Shown: in pieces, positions 1 to 10,570 of the stretch | Layout: every line of letters starts with the position of its first letter | Numbering within the stretch: position 1 is the first letter of the stretch | Origin: Setophaga petechia | Lineage: Eukaryota > Chordata > Aves > Passeriformes > Parulidae | Assembly: GCA_024362935.1 (NCBI GenBank) | Contig: JANCRA010000067.1 | Coordinates: 2,231,421 to 2,295,420 of the forward strand | Length of the DNA: 64,000 bases | Direction of reading: 5' to 3' | Made by a program: the position numbers and the translations under genes | The notes under the pieces: generated by a model | Told to the model about the DNA's origin: nothing | What the model saw: the letters and a program-made list of their open reading frames with translations, nothing else | The model's database searches: none

Positions 1-189
1 CCTCACATCCCAGGGGATGGAGTGAACAGTTTGGATCAGGGATGCATCACCCAACAAAACCTGAGAGCAACTCCCAAGGCAGGTGAAATCCTTTCAGCAG
101 CTGAAGGGACTTAAAAAAATAAGGGAGAGAAACTTCTGCACAGGCAGATGGTGATGGGACAAGAGGAATGGATTTAAAATAAGATTCAG
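1..189 (+). mobile_element. CR1 LINE fragment, left half, split by an LTR
   Basis: This matches the CR1 region upstream of the conserved 3' end, including the phrase around 147-180 (gatggtgatgggacaagagg). It runs off the left edge of the window and is interrupted at 189/190 by the solo LTR; the same element resumes at 801. Orientation is plus, with the CR1 3' end to the right. Confidence 0.85.
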
Positions 190-800
190 TGTCCAAACCC
201 AGGATGTTCCTCTGGCTGCCCTGGGTGACTCAAAACCCTGGCAAGGGGCTCAGAGACCTTGGCACAGAGTCACAAACACCTGTGCCTTTGATTTTAACCC
301 TTGAAAAAAACTATCAACTTTGTGTGAAGATAGACAAGCCACAAAAGTTTCAGTAGAATGATAGTGAATTTATCACAGAGTGAAGAAGCAGAATTTTGGG
401 GATTTAGAATAGGGGTTCAAGAGGCAAGATGGAGGAATCTGGGTGTGTCCTGTCCTTCTCCTTCTTGTCCTCCATCTTCTGCTGTGATGGTGACACCTCT
501 GGATTGGTTTAGAGTAGAGACAGACTGTCTAACATAGGTGATAGGTATTAGAAAATTATTGTAAATAAAGTACAAGTAGTTTTTAGTATAAAAAGCTAAC
601 ACCACCCCAAGGGCAGTCAGTGTGCCACAACCCAACCTGCTGGACAGATCTCAGCAGGTCAGAGAAAGAATATAATAGATAAGAGAAAATAACCTTGAGA
701 AGCAGAGCTGAGGAATCTCAACTTTTTCTTCAGCTGTGGGGCTGGGAAAAAAGAGACTTTTTAACACCTCGGGGTCATCTCGACACCAGAGACCTCGACA
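190..800 (+). mobile_element. Solo LTR of an endogenous retrovirus, 6-bp target duplication
   Basis: The element is 611 bp, begins TGTCC and ends CGACA, so it has TG...CA termini. It is flanked by perfect ATTCAG duplications at 184-189 and 801-806. A TATA-like TATAAAA lies near 587-593, as expected upstream of an R region. A 6-bp duplication is typical of class II (ERVK-like) integrases. No internal retroviral sequence is present, so this is a solo LTR left by LTR-LTR recombination. Short open frames inside it are incidental. Confidence 0.9.
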
Positions 801-1055
801 ATTCAGATCAATATTTAGGAAGAAATTGTTTCCTGTAGGAACAATTAGGAAGAGTTGTTCCCTGCAGGCCCTGGTACAGGGTGCCCAAACAAACTGTGGA
901 TATCCCATCCCTGGAAGTGTCCAAGGCCAGGTTAGATGGGGCTTGGAGCACCCTGGGATAGTGGAAAGTGTCCCTGCCATGGCAGGGATGGGAATGGGAT
1001 TTATCTGCAAGGTCCTTTCTAATCCCCACCATTCAGTGAATCTGTAATAATCCAG
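801..1055 (+). mobile_element. CR1 LINE fragment, right half (3' end)
   Basis: CR1 resumes after the LTR with the usual conserved 3' phrases: the AGGAAGAAATTGTTTCC block near 820, the gtgtccaaggccagg block near 917-932, and the ggtcctttctaa block near 1010. The element was one CR1 before the LTR split it. Confidence 0.92.
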
Positions 1056-1660
1056 TTTGGTGGTGCTTGTGTTGTGCTTTTGTTTGTGTGGTGATGCTCT
1101 GAACCATCTGCACACTTTTTTTTTGGTGTAAATGTTAAAAGCCACCAGTGCTATTTCAAGGATAGAGAGGGTTTCCTGATGAACTCTCCTGGAAATCTTT
1201 CCTCATCATATGTAGGAACTCATAATGCTGCTCAGTTTCATCATCTCCAAGACCTCAGTAATCAATTTCAGCTATTTTCCCCTGGGGGACACACCAGGCA
1301 CAACCATATTAAATTTGTTTGCCTTCAAAACAAACACAGTTCTGTTTTAAGGGCTCCCAGGTGCCTGGAAAAGATAAATTGTCACAGATCTCCAGGATCT
1401 CCCAAGAACATAAGAGCTTTTGCTACATCATCCCCTAAGCATCCCCAAAGATAGAGAAAATTACATTGGCTGACATTCAAGTTCTTAGAATATATTTTAC
1501 AAAAGATAAAAGGGAAATAGCAAGAAAACCAGAGTTCTGCTGTTAGTGCAGGTTCACCCTCCACAGTTGCCCAGGTCTGAGAGGAGTGTCCAGGGGATGT
1601 CTCCACACACAAATGTGGCAGTTTCTATGCAGTTCACCAGATTAGAAAAGCTGTCATTTA

Positions 1661-1703
<43 letters not shown>

Positions 1704-1852
1704 TGGTGCATTGTCTGTGCAAGCAGGATGTGACTAAACAAAAGGAAATATTTCTTCACACACTTCCTCTTAACTTGCAGAACTCTTCAGCTTGAAATTG
1801 TGGATGAAAAATACCACACATAGATGCATATATTTATCCAAAGTCCATTAAA
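1056..1852. other. Unannotated stretch with one microsatellite
   Basis: Apart from the TAA microsatellite at 1662-1703 I see no gene, RNA or recognisable repeat. The open frames are short and have no family signature. Confidence 0.6.
1662..1703 (+). repeat. (TAA)n microsatellite
   Basis: About 13 uninterrupted TAA units. One forward frame reads it as a polyasparagine run, which is an artefact. Confidence 0.97.
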
Positions 1853-2047
1853 GGATGGATGCTAGAGACACCAGAACAGGTTATTCCAGGTTATTCCAGG
1901 CTGTCCCTGAAATCCCTGGGAGTGTCCAAGGCCAGGCTGGACAGGGCTTGGAGCACCCTGGGATGGTGGAAGGTGTCCCTCCACGACAGGGTTGGAACTG
2001 GAGGAGCTTTAAGGTCCCTTCCAACCAAAACTATTCTATGATTCCAC
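1853..2047 (+). mobile_element. CR1 LINE 3' fragment
   Basis: Conserved CR1 3' end, ending in the ttctatgattcc tail near 2034-2045. A short internal duplication of gttattccag occurs near 1878-1898. Confidence 0.92.
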
Positions 2048-2699
2048 TCTAGAATATTAAGAAACACACCATGCCCCTGTTCTCTGACACATTCGATAAG
2101 AAAATTTCAATGCAATCTACAGTGAAAAGACAAAAGAGTGTGATTAATCCTTACTTTCTTTTGTTATCTTCTTTGCTAGAGGCGTATCAAAGCCAGGGCA
2201 TGATTGATTGTAAAGAAAGCCAAAGGTTAAAAGCTCAGACTTTACTGTTCTCCTTGCAGACTGGCACATCTAGTCAGAGGTCTCTGACTAAATGGAATGA
2301 TTAAATTTGGTCGAATGATTAAATTTAGTCAACTGTATCCCAGTAAGTCTGGCTTAGGAGGCTCAGGTGTGGACAGAGAGAGCACCAGAGCCACGTGCTT
2401 CACCTGTCCCTGCAGCTTTCCTGCAGCTTTCACTGTTGCCACAATATTCTAATGTGACTTCCCATCACCATTTTTGTGCCATTTCATAGCCCTTTATCAA
2501 CAGATTTAAAAAAATTAATTTTGGGGAACATGGAAACCAAAACAGAAAGCAAAGAAGGAAACATCAACCTCAGTGTGAGAGGAGAGAACAGGAGCTGCCT
2601 GTCATCCCTGCTAACAAGCAATTCCATATCTGGGAAAATCAAAAAGGCTTGAATTGCTCATAAACAAAGGCATTATTATTTCTGCTTTAATTGGAGGGA
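2048..2699. other. No recognisable feature
   Basis: AT-rich single-copy-looking sequence. A partial tandem duplication of an aatgattaaattt(g/a)gtc motif lies near 2295-2330. Nothing gene-like was seen. Confidence 0.55.
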
Positions 2700-3125
2700 T
2701 GGGACCAAAAAAAAGAAGATTTATTGCTCAGATAAACATCAGTCTTAGACACTGTGAGATTTGAGAGGAGCAGAAAGTCAGCCATAGCTCAAAGTAGTCA
2801 CAAGTTCTTTGTTACAAGACAATATAGAACTTTCTAAACCAATAGACAGTTGGCACAAAGTTCATTTTGCTTTTCTAACCCATCACCTTTACCTAATTTT
2901 GGTGCACTGCTGATACTTTTACTCAATGGGCTTCTATCACACTTCAGATTTTATTACAACCTCTAAACTCTCAGCTTACTCTATACAACCACATTGCTAC
3001 ATTATAAACCCTTCACCATCTTATTAACACAGTTTTAAAATTACTTAAGTCATATTCTTACTTACAACTATAGAAACATAAGTTTAGGATTTTCCTGCTT
3101 AATATCTGTGTATTAGATTTCTACA
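2700..3125 (-). mobile_element. Possible old LTR, minus strand
   Basis: Read on the minus strand, the left end carries an AATAAA signal at 2719-2724 close to a possible terminus, preceded by an AT-rich U3-like block. TG/CA-type candidate termini exist, but I found no convincing target duplication, so the boundaries and the call itself are tentative. Confidence 0.3.
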
Positions 3126-4017
3126 GCAATCCAAGCTTCTCCCAAGTCTGCAAATCAAACCCTCCTGTTTGGAAGTTTCTGTTTTTCCATTGCCTACAAA
3201 AGGTTTGTCTGTTGAATGTTATCATATTGTTTGTCTGCTGAATGTTGTCTCTTTTAATGTTATCACATTTTCCTGAAAGGATCCAGGGCTTTGATGTTTC
3301 TCCATTGACCATGGAGAGGCAGAACCTTTAATTTGACAAATCAGGTTCCAACAACTGAAGGCAGAGCCCAATCCCAATGGCAGTGCAAGGCTGAACTCCA
3401 GGCCTTGTGATCCCATTTCTTCTGCCTCGAGGACATTTCCAATTTCCTGTGCTCAGCAGAGACAGGCTGGTCTCAGTTTCCCAGAAGAGATCAGTGATAA
3501 GTGCAGTTAAAGAGTGTTTTGACACATACTAGAAAAAAATCAAGAATCCGAGTCGATAGCGCATGAAATTCACAGGTCTTTGAAAAATTTATTACTCTCA
3601 ATGAAGTGAAAGATTCTGACTCACATCAGTTTAGAGAATGTGTGTATTCATTTAGATACAGAGACAGTAAAATTCAATATCTGTTTGGTTCTGAGAGAGC
3701 ACAAGAAGCTGGCAGGACATACAGAGGTACAACAAATTCAGAGATTTCATTTCCCTTACATGGTTTTTATTAAGGTGGCCACCATAAATATAAACTGGCA
3801 TGTGCTTTGTGCAAATTTCAGTACTTATCTCTTTGCTGTTTCCTTGAACTTATGGTAAAATTAATAGCAATCATGTTATGTTGCAACTTATGTATTTACA
3901 ATAAATTTGGTAGATATAATTGTATTTTTATAGATATTTATATATTATAAATTTGGTCTATATAATTTTATATACATATCAACTATGCAGAACAGTCCAG
4001 CCAAAAAAACCTGAACT
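3126..4017. other. No confident feature; CpG-bearing patch
   Basis: Mostly unique-looking. The patch at 3549-3563 has clustered CpGs in AT-rich surroundings, followed by a TTTATT near 3590, which could be the R region of another degraded minus-strand LTR. Positions 3900-3975 are AT-rich with a repeated ataaatttggt motif. Confidence 0.4.
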
Positions 4018-4178
4018 GTCTTTGACTACATTCAGTTATTCAAAAACTAACATTTTGCTTATTTGACCTGATGGCCTCAGGTCAAATGCAGTGTTCTCTT
4101 GGGGGTCAGAGTCTGTCATCACAGAAAGTCAAAAATTCTCAGCAACCAGGTCTTTGACTACATTCAGTTATTCAAAAA
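4018..4178 (+). repeat. 29-bp direct repeats enclosing a palindrome
   Basis: The same 29 bp occurs at 4018-4046 and 4150-4178, starting gtctttgacta. Between them is a perfect inverted repeat with 11-bp arms at 4061-4071 and 4077-4087 and a 5-base loop. The arms contain TGACCT and AGGTCA. Confidence 0.85.
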
Positions 4179-5119
4179 GCACCATTTTTGTTCATTTTGT
4201 TCTCAGTAAGAATATTCACAACTGCTATAAAACTTGATTTCTCTACATGAGTGTACTCAGAAGTGAGATGTCCCCAGCATTCATGAGAACCTTCAGGATA
4301 AAAAAAATCTGCTTTGAATTCCTAGTAATGATGTGATGGTGAGATGGGAATTCACTTGGCATTTCTATAAAGGCCAGATCAAATATGGCAATTCAGTACC
4401 ACTAACTGTTCTTCCCTTTTCTGCATTTTTGTGTTGTCTTTAAAATCCTGATTTTCTTTTTCTTTTTTTTTTTTTTTTAAAGTAAATGGGAACATTTCTA
4501 CTCCACTCAGGATATGTCATATCAGCCACTGTGACAATGAGAGAGGTAATGAGGGGGCAGATAAGAATCAAAAACAACAACAGCAAATCTTCATTAAATC
4601 CTCCATGGCCATGGTTTTACATCAACACAAAGATGAATTAGACTGTGATTCAACCTTTCCCTAAGTGTTGTTCCTAAAATAATGCAAGAGAGGAGTTTAA
4701 TCCACAAGGTAGATGAGATCACTCACTCCAAGCTGAAGTACACACATTTTACTAATTCCATTATGACTTCCAGTATTGAAAAGTTAGCTTCAAAAATGAT
4801 AAATTGTTCTGTGAGCATTGCCAAAAGAGGCTCACTTTGTCATGGAAACACCACTGCTGAGTCCCTGCTCCCACCAAGCAATGATTCAACTGGTCACACC
4901 AGGGCCAAGACTTGCAAAAGGCTCTGTTAAAAATAGAGGGGCTTGGGAAGGAGCTCTGATTATCTGGATATTTTTCCAGAACTGATTTGCATCATTGCTG
5001 GGCCCCACAACACTGCCTTGGCAGCCCAACAAGTTGTTGTCCCCAGAAATGTCTGAGGTTTGCCACTTGATTGTGTTTTTTGCCTTTCTGTGCAAATGTG
5101 GGAATCCATAAAATCAGAG
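4179..5119. other. No recognisable feature
   Basis: Contains a poly(T) stretch near 4455-4480. The rest looks single-copy, with no convincing coding or repeat signal. Confidence 0.55.
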
Positions 5120-5124
5120 GGTTT

Positions 5125-5436
5125 TGGGAAAGTTGTAAAAGATATGGCATAGAGACAGCAGAACTGTGATTAGAGCTGAGCAGTAGCCATGAGATTGGTC
5201 AGCAGAAAAATTATGTAAGAAGTAGAAAAGTAAAGACAAATAGAACAATTGTCTATGTATTAATGCTTGTCTAGAATAACTCCCTAAACTGCAGAAAAGT
5301 TTATCTAGTGAGATATTAGGAAGTTTTAAGCTTAATAATGGAGCTCTGTGCATTTAACTTGATAACTTGCATAAAACCTGCATAACTTGCCTAACTTAAC
5401 CCTTGAAATAAAACTTGTGTTTTAAGGCTTCAAGCA
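5125..5436 (+). mobile_element. Solo LTR, 312 bp, 5-bp target duplication
   Basis: Begins TGGGAAAG and ends TCAAGCA. Perfect 5-bp duplications GGTTT lie at 5120-5124 and 5437-5441. An AATAAA polyadenylation signal at 5407-5412 sits about 24 bp from the right end, as expected for a plus-strand LTR with short R-U5. A 5-bp duplication fits class III (ERVL-like) or class I elements; I favour ERVL-like. No internal proviral sequence is adjacent. Confidence 0.8.
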
Positions 5437-5441
5437 GGTTT

Positions 5442-6145
5442 TGTATTTGAAATAAGCAAGCATTGTTTAACCAAAGGTACCTGTGCTTATAGTGGTTGGA
5501 TGGAACTACTATCAATGTGCTTTTACTTTGTGTGATTACTCAAAAAACTTTTAAAGTAAGTTACAACATGAAGTTCTTTGTCTGCTGCCTGGGATGTGAG
5601 CTGCTGGCATCTTCCCATTGTCATAACCATGGAATGAGACTGATGCTGGAAAATAAAACAGCTCAAGGCATGTTCACAGCAGTCCTGTCCCATTTGTGAT
5701 TTGTACATAAACCTCAGCAAGAAATATGCAAATGGTATCAAAACTCCTGTGCTTTCAGAACACTCCACACTGAGTGAAAGGGTGAAGCCATTGGGAGCTC
5801 CTTCAGTCCCAGCCACAAATGTACAATCTGCAGTGGTCCAATTTGTTGGACACCACACTTTAAACAAATTGTGCAGGGAAAAAAATAAAATACCCAGCAT
5901 CAGAACATGCTGCCAGGAAAAGGCATCGATCCCTTTCCAAGTGGCTGATGGAAATTTAAGATCTGGGTACCTTCTGACACTCCTGGAGAGATGCACATCC
6001 CAGTACAGGTTAGAAAATAGCAGCAGCACAATCAACAGGTCCCTTCTCTCAGTGGATGCCTTCTGAAGTGAATGCTGGATAAAAGAGGTGTTACACAACA
6101 CAGGGTAAAGCTATTTTTGAGTTTGTCTGAACTGGATTTTTGTAG
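5442..6145. other. No confident feature
   Basis: Unusually open on both strands (minus 5523-6101, plus 5701-6066), but the long minus frame opens with GTG and no protein family is recognisable. I treat this as non-coding. Confidence 0.45.
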
Positions 6146-6147
6146 TG

Positions 6148-6505
6148 TCATAGAATTATGGGATGGCTTAGGTTGGGAGGGACCTTAGAGATATTTTCCC
6201 AATTTTCCTGTCTTGGGCAGGGACACCTTCCACTGTCCCAGGATGCTCCAAGCCCCATCCAACCTGGCCTTGGGCACTTCCAGGGATCCAGGGGCACCCA
6301 CAGCTGCTCTGGGCACCCTGTTCCAGGGCTCACCACCCTCACAGGGAACAGTTCCTTCCCAATATCCAATCTAAACCTGCTCCCTTTCAGTTTGAAGCCA
6401 TTTCCCTTTGTCCTGTCACCACATACTCTTGTAAATAACCCCCCTATATATTTTTGCAAGCTCCCTTATGTGGCAATCAGTTGTAAATCCCCTCTTTGAG
6501 CATTG
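6148..6505 (-). mobile_element. CR1 LINE 3' fragment, minus strand
   Basis: Starts at the CR1 3' tail (tcatagaattatgggat near 6148) and runs leftward through the CR1 3' UTR, including the reverse complement of the conserved gtgcccaaggccagg block near 6262-6280. It becomes divergent after about 6430. Confidence 0.92.
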
Positions 6506-8061
6506 TGAAGGATTCCCAGAATAGCTGAGGACTTCCATGGGAAGTGTCATCTTGGATTAAACCAACATATCCCTTTCCCCTATCTCTAAGAGCGAGTGAT
6601 GCTTCTCAAAACCTTGTGCTGGCAGGATGAACCACTCACTGGAAAAGTGATTAAAAATCCTGCTAGACATAATGTGCTTGAGATGAAACTGAGGATTTAA
6701 TAGCCCTTCTGATTGCTGATTTTGTATTGCATAAAAATGGCTTTCTCCAGCAATTCCTGGGAATTTCCTCTCCAAAGATAAAATTTTGAGGTACAACTCC
6801 CAGTGGCACAGTTTGGATCTTTCTTTCATTCCTTAGAGGCCAATGTCAGTTTAAAAAGCTGATAACCTCCTGCCAGCATTGTAATTCCCACTTATTTTTC
6901 AAATTGTTCAAAAGAAAGGGAATTTAAGTGTTCAAATCAGGGTCTAACCCCTTACTTTATGGGCAGTTTCTCACTGCTTTGAGAGCTTTTAGCATGGAGC
7001 AAAATTGGGTTTCGTGGCCTCGCTGCAGGATATCAGGGCTGCAGGACGTGCAAATATCACTGACAATCTCTTCCAAGGACATTTTCCAGCTCCTGACACA
7101 GGTTGTGACAGGGCAGAGCTGTTGGCAAGAGAACAGCCCAGTGTGGATCCAGGCTTTGGCCAAGTCTCTGTCACAGCAAGAGATTTCCTGGCTGGGGGTT
7201 ACAGGCAAGTCATGCATATGTAAATTGCTGGAATTTGTGATTGACAAAGGAGGAAAATAACGAGGATTTTTTTACCTCTGTGGTCCTACTACTCCAGCCT
7301 CAGGTAACCATTTCAGATTTAGCACAGAAGTTCAGATTAATCAATTAATAAAAATGACTGGAGTGCAAGCTGGAGGGTGGGATTTATGTTTTTTAACACA
7401 TTGTGCCCAGCTGAGAAGTGAGGATTTCTATCAGTGTAAATCTGGGATGAGATGTTCAGATTCAGCTGAACACCTGAAATGAGGGAGCTGAAATAGAAAC
7501 ACTTTAATTTCTGAGCAATCTGGGACACACTGTTCATATAATCTGTGGAACTGCTGATCTAGAGGGGTAAACCTATATGTGACAATGATGTTGATTTTTA
7601 AGCTCCCATATTTTCTCTGTTAGATCAGTCTGCTGTCTTGGCAAAACTACTGGTTACTCTGAACCCTGAAATTTCCTCATAAACTCTGAATAGGGGGTTC
7701 CAGGTGATCCTTAAGAAGGTCCTGGAAAATACAGCTGTATTTTCTGTCAGCAACAGATGGAAAGGCATCTCCTCCTCTGCTATTTTCTCCAGAGGATTTT
7801 CAGGAAAAGCACATCTTTTTCACTCTTTAGGCAGCACTGGCAATACAGGAATGTCCTCTGTTTAAAGCAGAGTCTGTCACAGCTGCCAGAGCAACCCAGA
7901 ATCAACAAGATGTAAAAGATAACCTGCAGCTTTATCCTTCTCTTCCTGGTCTACAGATTTTATGTTTAAAATTTCAGTCACTCCTACTCTTTGCCTTCAC
8001 CCATCCCTGTTTCTGGTGGCTTTCTCTGAATGATGTCAACTATCACATGTGTCTTCCAGGG
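6506..8061. other. No recognisable feature
   Basis: Unique-looking, moderately AT-rich sequence. Several overlapping open frames occur around 6930-7260 on both strands, but none has a recognisable domain or flanking splice sites that I trust. Confidence 0.5.
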
Positions 8062-8135
8062 AGAGTCATGGAAGCACAGGATAATTCAGGTTGGAAGGGA
8101 CCTCCAGAAGAATCCAGCTCAACTTTCCACTGGAA
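8062..8135 (-). mobile_element. Short old CR1 fragment, minus strand
   Basis: Positions 8067-8135 match the start of an older CR1 subtype read in reverse (the ttcaggttggaagggacct phrase near 8085-8103). It is truncated at the rearranged segment that follows. Confidence 0.7.
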
Positions 8136-8556
8136 GCAGGGGCAGCAATGGAATTGGTTCATTCCAATTAACCAATACAGGGTTAATTGGGCTTTTTCCA
8201 CCTGCATTATGGAAAACTCTGAAGAAGTTTTGAAGACTGCACAACCTTGGTGGAAAGGTATCACTACAGGCCCTTGTCAAAAGTCTCTCTCCAGCTCTCT
8301 TAGAGGCAGCATTCAAGTAATCCAGTTCAAGGATAAGGAAAATTTTTACTTTCAAGGTGATGCAATCTCCTCCAATGGGGGCAAAAATAAATTTAAGCTA
8401 ACAAACAAAACCAAAAAAAAGACAACAAACATTGCTGCAGGGGTAGCAATGGAAATAGTTAATTCAAATTAACCAATATAGGGTTCATTGGGCTTTTTCC
8501 ACCTGCATTTTGGAAAGCTCTGAAGAAGTTTTAAAGACTGTACAACCTTGGTGGAA
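8136..8556 (+). repeat. 120-bp direct repeats flanking a 181-bp insert
   Basis: Positions 8136-8255 and 8437-8556 align throughout with a constant offset of 301 bp. The intervening 8256-8436 is similar to 10298-10470: both contain the CR1 phrase tatcactacaggccctt and then about 110 bp of shared non-CR1 sequence. The layout is copy, insert, copy. The paired open frames here are by-products. Confidence 0.85.
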
Positions 8557-8649
8557 CTAACTCCAGTGCTCACTTATTCTCAGAGTAAAAAGGATTCTCT
8601 CCAATACAAACCTCCCTTGTTTCAGGTTACATCAACATTCATACACACA

Positions 8650-8867
8650 GCACGATGAGAGCCCTGGCTCTCTCCTCCTGATGCTCTCCTCATAAATACC
8701 ACAAGGCTGCTACAAGTTTGCCCCCTAATCTTCTCTCTTTCCACTTGGCAAAAAAGCCAAATTTCCTCATCCTCTCCTCAGCGTCCCTCCTTTGAACTTG
8801 CTACAGTTGCCAGCAGTATTTTAGGTATTGAGGAGCCTAAAACTGGATGAAATATTTCAGAAGTAGT
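8650..8867 (-). mobile_element. Old CR1 fragment, minus strand, left part
   Basis: Weak but ordered similarity to the upstream part of CR1 3' sequence in reverse, including the stretch near 8825-8862 that corresponds to the usual 'actggatgcagtactccag' region. It is interrupted by a younger plus-strand CR1 and resumes at 9094. Confidence 0.55.
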
Positions 8868-9093
8868 AGAATTAGATGAGATATTAGAAAGAAATTCTCT
8901 CCTGTGAGGGTGGGAGGCCCTGGCACATGGTGGCCAGAGAAGCTGTGGCTGTCCCTGGATCCCTGGAAGTGCCCAAGGCCAGGCTGGATGGGGTCAGTCT
9001 GGGATAGGGGAAGGTGTCCCTGCCCAGGACAGGAGGTGGAACTGGATAATCTTTAAGCTCCCCTCCAACCCAAACCATTTTGAGATTTTATGA
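8868..9093 (+). mobile_element. Younger CR1 3' fragment nested in an older CR1
   Basis: Well-conserved CR1 3' end from the gatattagaaagaaattct block (8880-8898) to the gattttatgatg tail. Older CR1 sequence in the opposite orientation flanks it on both sides. Confidence 0.92.
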
Positions 9094-9235
9094 TGTACAA
9101 GTGGTCCATCAAGAGCTGAGTAGATGGGGATAAACATTTCCTTGTGTCTCCTGCCTTTATTCTCAATCCAGCCCAGGACACTGTTGGCCTTCTCTGCTTT
9201 CCTCAGGACCCGTGCAAAAGGCGCAGAGTCAAAGC
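9094..9235 (-). mobile_element. Old CR1 fragment, minus strand, right part
   Basis: Continues the CR1 of 8650-8867. The phrase agctgagtagatgggga near 9113-9129 and the stretch cagcccaggacactgttgg near 9170-9188 match CR1 in reverse. Confidence 0.7.
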
Positions 9236-10160
9236 TCCCAAAAATTCTTGAATATTTTTTTCACACTGCAAAGAACTTTTGGGGATTTTCACTGAGGGAA
9301 TCTGTGCTGGCATCAGGGCTCTCTCACTGTGGGGATGTTGGGAAACAGAGAAGCTCTCAGGAGCTCTGCAGCTGCTGTGCCGCTGGATGCCACGTTCATT
9401 TGCAAAGCAAGCTCTTGTCATTGCTTGTTATTATTTGCCCATTTATACTTCACTGCATTTAAACAAAACCCTGAAGAGAGAAGGTCCCTGACAGGAAATT
9501 TGTTTTGCAGAGGCTCCCAGCAAGTTCATGGAGCCCCATCTGAGTCACACTTGGAACAGGAGCGCGTTGATGAACAGCTACGGGAGGCTGCAGAAACACT
9601 TTCTACACTCACATCCCCTGCCCAGGGGAGGAAGCTTTAATTAATCTGCTAATTAAATTAAAGCTGTTTGCCCTCAGCTAGCACACACACATTCTTCCCT
9701 TTCTCTCCTCCCTGCAGGCAGCTCCAGTGGATGCCTTGTGCTGCAGCTCTTACTCCAATATTCCCCAAAGGGGCTCCAAGAATGGGGAGACCACTGGAGA
9801 AGGAAGGCAGAAAGCTCATTATAGCAGTGGTAATTGGGAGTGCTTGAGTTTATTCTCAACTTCCCTCCTTCTCCTTTCAGTGTTCACAGACATTGGGTTG
9901 GGTATTGTGCTGAAGTGGAGGATGAGAAACAAATCACTTCACAACTGGAAAAACCCCAAAGGAATCAAATCTTTGTATAAAATGTTGTATTTAGGGCTGT
10001 GTTCTCAGCCAGCCTTTCTTTCTCCTTCTTGTTTCTGGAAGGTTTCGTCACTATTTTGCTGTAAGAACTCAGGGAGGTGAATAAAGTACATTTTTCTGAA
10101 GAAGAGAGCAGGCTGAGTGAGATGTCAGAGCACCAGCGTGGAGCTCAGCTAAAGGGATCA
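9236..10160. other. No recognisable feature
   Basis: Mostly unique-looking. A palindromic AT run (ttaattaatctgctaattaaattaa) lies near 9638-9661. No gene call is supported. Confidence 0.5.
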
Positions 10161-10164
10161 GAAA

Positions 10165-10345
10165 GGAAAAGATGGGGCAGCCACATCTTCTCTGGGCACA
10201 CTGTGCCAGCGCCTCCCCATCCTCACAGGGAAGAATTTCTTCCTAAAATCCCATCTAACCCTGCCCTCTGGCAGTTTGAGGCCATTCCTCCTTATTCTAT
10301 CACTACAGGCCCTTGGCAAAAGTCTCTCTCCAGCTCTCTTATTGA
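10165..10345 (-). mobile_element. CR1 LINE fragment, minus strand
   Basis: Clear CR1 in reverse orientation, from the ccacatcttctctgggcac block (10180-10198) through the cactacaggcccttggc block (10301-10317). CR1 similarity ends at about 10345. Confidence 0.88.
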
Positions 10346-10470
10346 TGGCATTCAAGTAATCTAGTTTAAGGATAAGGAAATTTTTTACTTTGAGTTTCAA
10401 AAGGTGATGCTGTCTCCTCCATGGGGGGAAAAAATAAATTTAAGCTAACAAACCAAACCAAACTGAAAAA
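10298..10470 (+). repeat. Second copy of the insert seen at 8259-8430
   Basis: About 170 bp aligned to 8259-8430, with roughly one difference per seven to ten bases. The shared part starts in CR1 sequence and continues about 110 bp beyond it, so the two loci share a duplication and not merely independent CR1 insertions. Confidence 0.8.
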
Positions 10471-10570
10471 AAAGCCAAACAAACACACAAACAAAACCCT
10501 AGAAGAAAACAAATAAACAAGCAAAAAAAAACCAAAGAGAAAATAGGGGGGAAAAAAGGAAAAGATAAGG
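10430..10570 (+). repeat. A/C-rich low-complexity tract
   Basis: Runs of A broken by C and G, with almost no T on this strand. It directly follows the duplicated CR1-linked segment. Confidence 0.85.

Noticed and set aside
190..800. Full provirus
   Set aside because: Target duplications directly flank one LTR, and no gag, pol or env sequence or second LTR is present.
5523..6101. 192-codon open frame on the minus strand
   Set aside because: It opens with GTG; the first ATG comes much later. No domain or splice context was recognised, and the opposite strand is also open, so chance is likelier.
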